Positions 5,988-7,769 of a DNA stretch of 7,769 nucleotides are shown here, one piece after another. The position numbers and the translations under genes are program-made. Where the stretch lies: positions 1-7,769 of the forward strand of contig CAKQBC010000100.1 in the NCBI GenBank assembly GCA_934215995.1. Reading direction: 5' to 3'. Within the stretch, counting starts at the first letter, position 1, and each line of letters begins with the position of its first letter. Origin of the DNA: an uncultured Bacillus sp. GTDB lineage: Bacteria; Bacillota; Bacilli; Bacillales; DSM-1321. Under the pieces are notes generated by a model. That model saw nothing but the letters and a program-made list of their open reading frames with translations, was not told where the DNA came from and did not search any database.

Positions 5988-7535
5988 TTATTTTTTGCTG
6001 GCCCAGCCTTCTACGTCCCAAACTTTCGTTACCCAATCCTGGTAGAAATCCGGTTCGTGGGAGACAAGGACGACAGTGCCTTTGTACGCTTTCAGTGCGC
6101 GTTTTAATTCTTCTTTTGCCGTTACGTCCAGATGGTTTGTCGGCTCATCGAACAGAATCCAGTTGCTTTCTTCCATCAGCAATTTGCACAGGCGGACCTT
6201 TGCTTGTTCGCCTCCGCTCAGCTGGTTGAGCGGGCGGGAAATATGTTCGTTTTTTAATCCGCAGCGGGCAAGTGCCGCACGCACCTGATGCTGGTCCATG
6301 CCCGGGAAGGCATTCCAGATCTCATCGATCGGCGTGTTGCTTGTCGCTTTAACCTCTTGCTGGAAGTAAGCAGGGTACAGGAAATCGCCCCTTGAGATTT
6401 TTCCGCTCAGAGGCGGAATCACGCCAAGTATCGTCTTCAGCAGTGTGGATTTACCGACACCATTGCAGCCGACAATCGCAATCTTATCGCCGCGTTCGAT
6501 GGTCATGGACATTTTCGGAAGGAGCGGGTGGTCATAACCGATCTCGAAATCTTCTCCTTCAAACACCCAGCGGCTGCTTCCGCGGGCTTCCTTGAACTCA
6601 AACGTAGGCTTAAGGGCCGTTTCTGGACGGTCGATCCGCTCCATGCGGTCAAGCTGCTTCTGGCGGCTCTTTGCGCGGCCAGTCGTTGAATAGCGCGCTT
6701 TATTTTTTGCGATGAATTCCTCTTGTTTTTTGATGAATTCCTGTTGTTTCTCATATGCATTGATGTGCTGGTTCTTGTGGAGCTCAGCCAATTCAAGGAA
6801 TTTTTCATAAGTGGCTGTGTACCTTGTCAGCTTAGCGAATTCCAGGTGGAAAATGACATCTGAAGCATTATTCATGAACTCTGTATCATGTGATATGAGT
6901 ATGAATGCATGCGGGTATTCCTTCAGGTATTTCCCAAGCCATGCAATATGCTCTTCGTCAAGGTAGTTCGTCGGCTCATCAAGCAGCAGAACCTGCGGCT
7001 GCTCAAGCAATAACTTCGCCAATAATACTTTCGTGCGCTGTCCGCCGCTAAGTGCAGATACATCACGGTCAAGCCCGATTGCATCCAGTCCAAGGCCGCG
7101 TGCGGCATCCTCGATTTTCAGGTCAAGATTGTAGAAGTTGCCGGCATCCAGCTTGTCCTGCAATTGCGCCATCGTCTCAAGCAGCTCTTCCAGTTCTTCC
7201 GGAGTGGCTTCACCCATTTTGGCAGTGACTTCATTCAATTCCGCTTCCACTTCAAACAGTTCGTTAAATGCTTCCTGCAGCACGTTGCGAATTGTTTTTC
7301 CGGGCGTAAGGTTTGTGTGCTGGTCAAGGTATCCATACACGACACCCGGTGTCCATTGGACTTTGCCTGTATCGTAAATCGTTTGGCCGGTGATGATGTT
7401 CATGAGCGTCGATTTACCGACACCGTTCGCACCTACCAGTCCGACATGTTCATTATTCAATTGGAAAGAAACATCTTTAAATAAGGTCCTGTCCCCAAAG
7501 CTATGGCTCAGGCCTTCTACAACTAGCAAGCTCAT
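5988..7535 (-). CDS. yfmM: ABC-F family ATPase, YfmM-like
   Basis: The 515-residue protein has two ATP-binding cassettes and no membrane part, which defines the ABC-F class of soluble, ribosome-associated ATPases. Cassette 1 has Walker A GANGVGKST (35-43), signature LSGGQ (162-166), Walker B LLLDEPTN (183-190) and the switch histidine H216. Between the cassettes is the charged helical linker (about 240-315, ARYSTTGRAKSRQKQLDRM at 280-298), the region that reaches toward the P-site tRNA in this class. Cassette 2 has GCNGVGKST (356-364), LSGGEQ (439-444), WILFDEPTNHLD (459-470) and H493. All catalytic residues are present. The length and the opening MSLLVVEGLSHSFGDR resemble B. subtilis YfmM (about 518 residues) more than YkpA, YdiF or YfmR. 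ABC-F proteins act on stalled ribosomes or give resistance to ribosome-targeting antibiotics; which applies here cannot be told from sequence. A GGGAG at 7548-7552 lies 12 bases before the ATG, rather far. Confidence 0.92.
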   Translation of the reverse strand: MSLLVVEGLSHSFGDRTLFKDVSFQLNNEHVGLVGANGVGKSTLMNIITGQTIYDTGKVQWTPGVVYGYLDQHTNLTPGKTIRNVLQEAFNELFEVEAELNEVTAKMGEATPEELEELLETMAQLQDKLDAGNFYNLDLKIEDAARGLGLDAIGLDRDVSALSGGQRTKVLLAKLLLEQPQVLLLDEPTNYLDEEHIAWLGKYLKEYPHAFILISHDTEFMNNASDVIFHLEFAKLTRYTATYEKFLELAELHKNQHINAYEKQQEFIKKQEEFIAKNKARYSTTGRAKSRQKQLDRMERIDRPETALKPTFEFKEARGSSRWVFEGEDFEIGYDHPLLPKMSMTIERGDKIAIVGCNGVGKSTLLKTILGVIPPLSGKISRGDFLYPAYFQQEVKATSNTPIDEIWNAFPGMDQHQVRAALARCGLKNEHISRPLNQLSGGEQAKVRLCKLLMEESNWILFDEPTNHLDVTAKEELKRALKAYKGTVVLVSHEPDFYQDWVTKVWDVEGWASKK

Positions 7536-7577
7536 CTATTATGTCAACTCCCGATTATTCGTTACATCATTCTCACT

Positions 7578-7607
7578 ATTGTATTCGAGTTTCCCTGTCT
7601 GTGTAAA
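7578..7607 (-). promoter_or_regulatory. candidate sigma-A promoter of the ABC-F gene
   Basis: On the - strand, TTTACA (7607-7602) and TACAAT (7583-7578) are separated by 18 bases. Each matches its consensus hexamer at five of six positions. Transcription would start near 7571 and give a leader of about 35 bases, with no room for the long attenuator leaders known from some antibiotic-resistance ABC-F genes. Confidence 0.6.
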
Positions 7608-7659
7608 GCGGAAAAGAGAGGGCATCTGCTTGTCCATGCGGTGGGGAAGGTCAAAAAGA

Positions 7660-7691
7660 AAACAAGCTTTGAGAGGCTTCAAAGCTTGTTT
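7660..7691. terminator. perfect stem-loop terminator used as group II intron target
   Basis: AAACAAGCTTTGA (7660-7672) and TCAAAGCTTGTTT (7679-7691) form a perfect 13-bp stem around a 6-base loop. The - strand continues TCTTTTTGA, a good T run, so the hairpin best suits a - strand gene lying right of the window. On the + strand it is followed only by CTGT before the intron begins. No + strand gene in the window ends here. Confidence 0.8.
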
Positions 7692-7695
7692 CTGT

Positions 7696-7769
7696 GTGCG
7701 CCCTGCATGGGCGAAAACTTGGTGGTGAAAGTCCACTACAGGCTTGGCAGTAGGAACTGTTAGCGAAAG
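7696..7769 (+). mobile_element. 5' end of a group IIC-type intron, cut by the window edge
   Basis: The segment opens with GTGCGCCC, the 5' splice-site consensus of group II introns (GUGYG). Bases 7699-7713 fold as CGCCC-TGCAT-GGGCG, the first domain I hairpin. A second hairpin follows, with GGTGG/CCACT around TGAAAG (7721-7737), and then GGCAG-TAGGAACTGTTAGC (7745-7764). The order and several exact words match, from memory, the start of the class C introns of Oceanobacillus and Bacillus halodurans. The site fits too: it starts four bases after an intrinsic terminator stem, the preferred target of class C introns. Domains II-VI and any reverse transcriptase lie outside the window, so whether it is intact or mobile is unknown. 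Confidence 0.85.

Noticed and set aside
7694..7700. Alternative intron start at GTGTG (7694)
   Set aside because: GTGCG at 7696 places the fifth base next to the first domain I hairpin exactly as in known class C introns; starting at 7694 adds two unexplained bases.
7390..7728. Open frame of 112 codons on the + strand crossing the ABC-F start, the promoter region and the intron start
   Set aside because: It runs through a conserved ATPase N-terminus, a terminator hairpin and ribozyme sequence. The predicted protein has no family character.
7539..7736. Open frame of 65 codons on the - strand upstream of the ABC-F gene
   Set aside because: It spans the intron start and the terminator stem, and its end covers the ABC-F promoter. 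No ribosome binding site or domain is visible.

Overview
The window looks like a chromosomal segment from a member of the Bacillaceae (low-to-moderate GC Firmicutes). The reasons are strong Bacillus-type Shine-Dalgarno sequences before almost every gene, classic intrinsic terminators, and a complete Lia (cell-envelope stress) locus whose proteins read like those of Bacillus subtilis. I cannot name the species.

Bases 1-3530, all on the + strand, are a lia locus. It encodes a small four-helix membrane protein (LiaI-like), a PspA/IM30 coiled-coil protein (LiaH), the membrane inhibitor LiaF, the histidine kinase LiaS and the response regulator LiaR. The B. subtilis order is liaI-liaH-liaG-liaF-liaS-liaR; liaG is missing here. 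An intrinsic terminator sits between liaH and liaF. It would let an abundant liaI-liaH effector transcript end there while a minority reads into the regulators. liaF/liaS overlap by 4 bases and liaS/liaR by 8, so the regulators are probably translationally coupled. By family knowledge, LiaF holds LiaS off until cell-wall damage (for example by lipid II-binding antibiotics); LiaS then phosphorylates LiaR, which activates liaIH, and LiaH is recruited to the membrane by LiaI.

Bases 3578-4747 (+) encode a two-part protein: an N-terminal region resembling a degenerate nucleotidyltransferase fold, followed by a class I SAM-dependent methyltransferase. It starts 47 bases after liaR with no clear terminator between, so it may be read through from the lia regulators. 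A strong hairpin at 4746-4781 separates it from the convergent genes on the - strand.

The - strand carries two genes. 4785-5822 is a seven-bladed-propeller lactonase (6-phosphogluconolactonase/YkgB family). 5988-7535 is a short ABC-F ATPase most like YfmM. The ABC-F gene has its own candidate promoter (7578-7607) and its own terminator (5930-5977).

The last 74 bases (7696-7769) are the 5' end of a group II intron ribozyme of the bacterial class C (IIC) type, cut by the window edge. It begins immediately after a perfect 13-bp stem-loop terminator, which is the usual target of this intron class. I see no wholly new system. The points that most deserve follow-up are this intron and its orientation, the methyltransferase fusion next to liaR, and the compact liaG-less lia layout.
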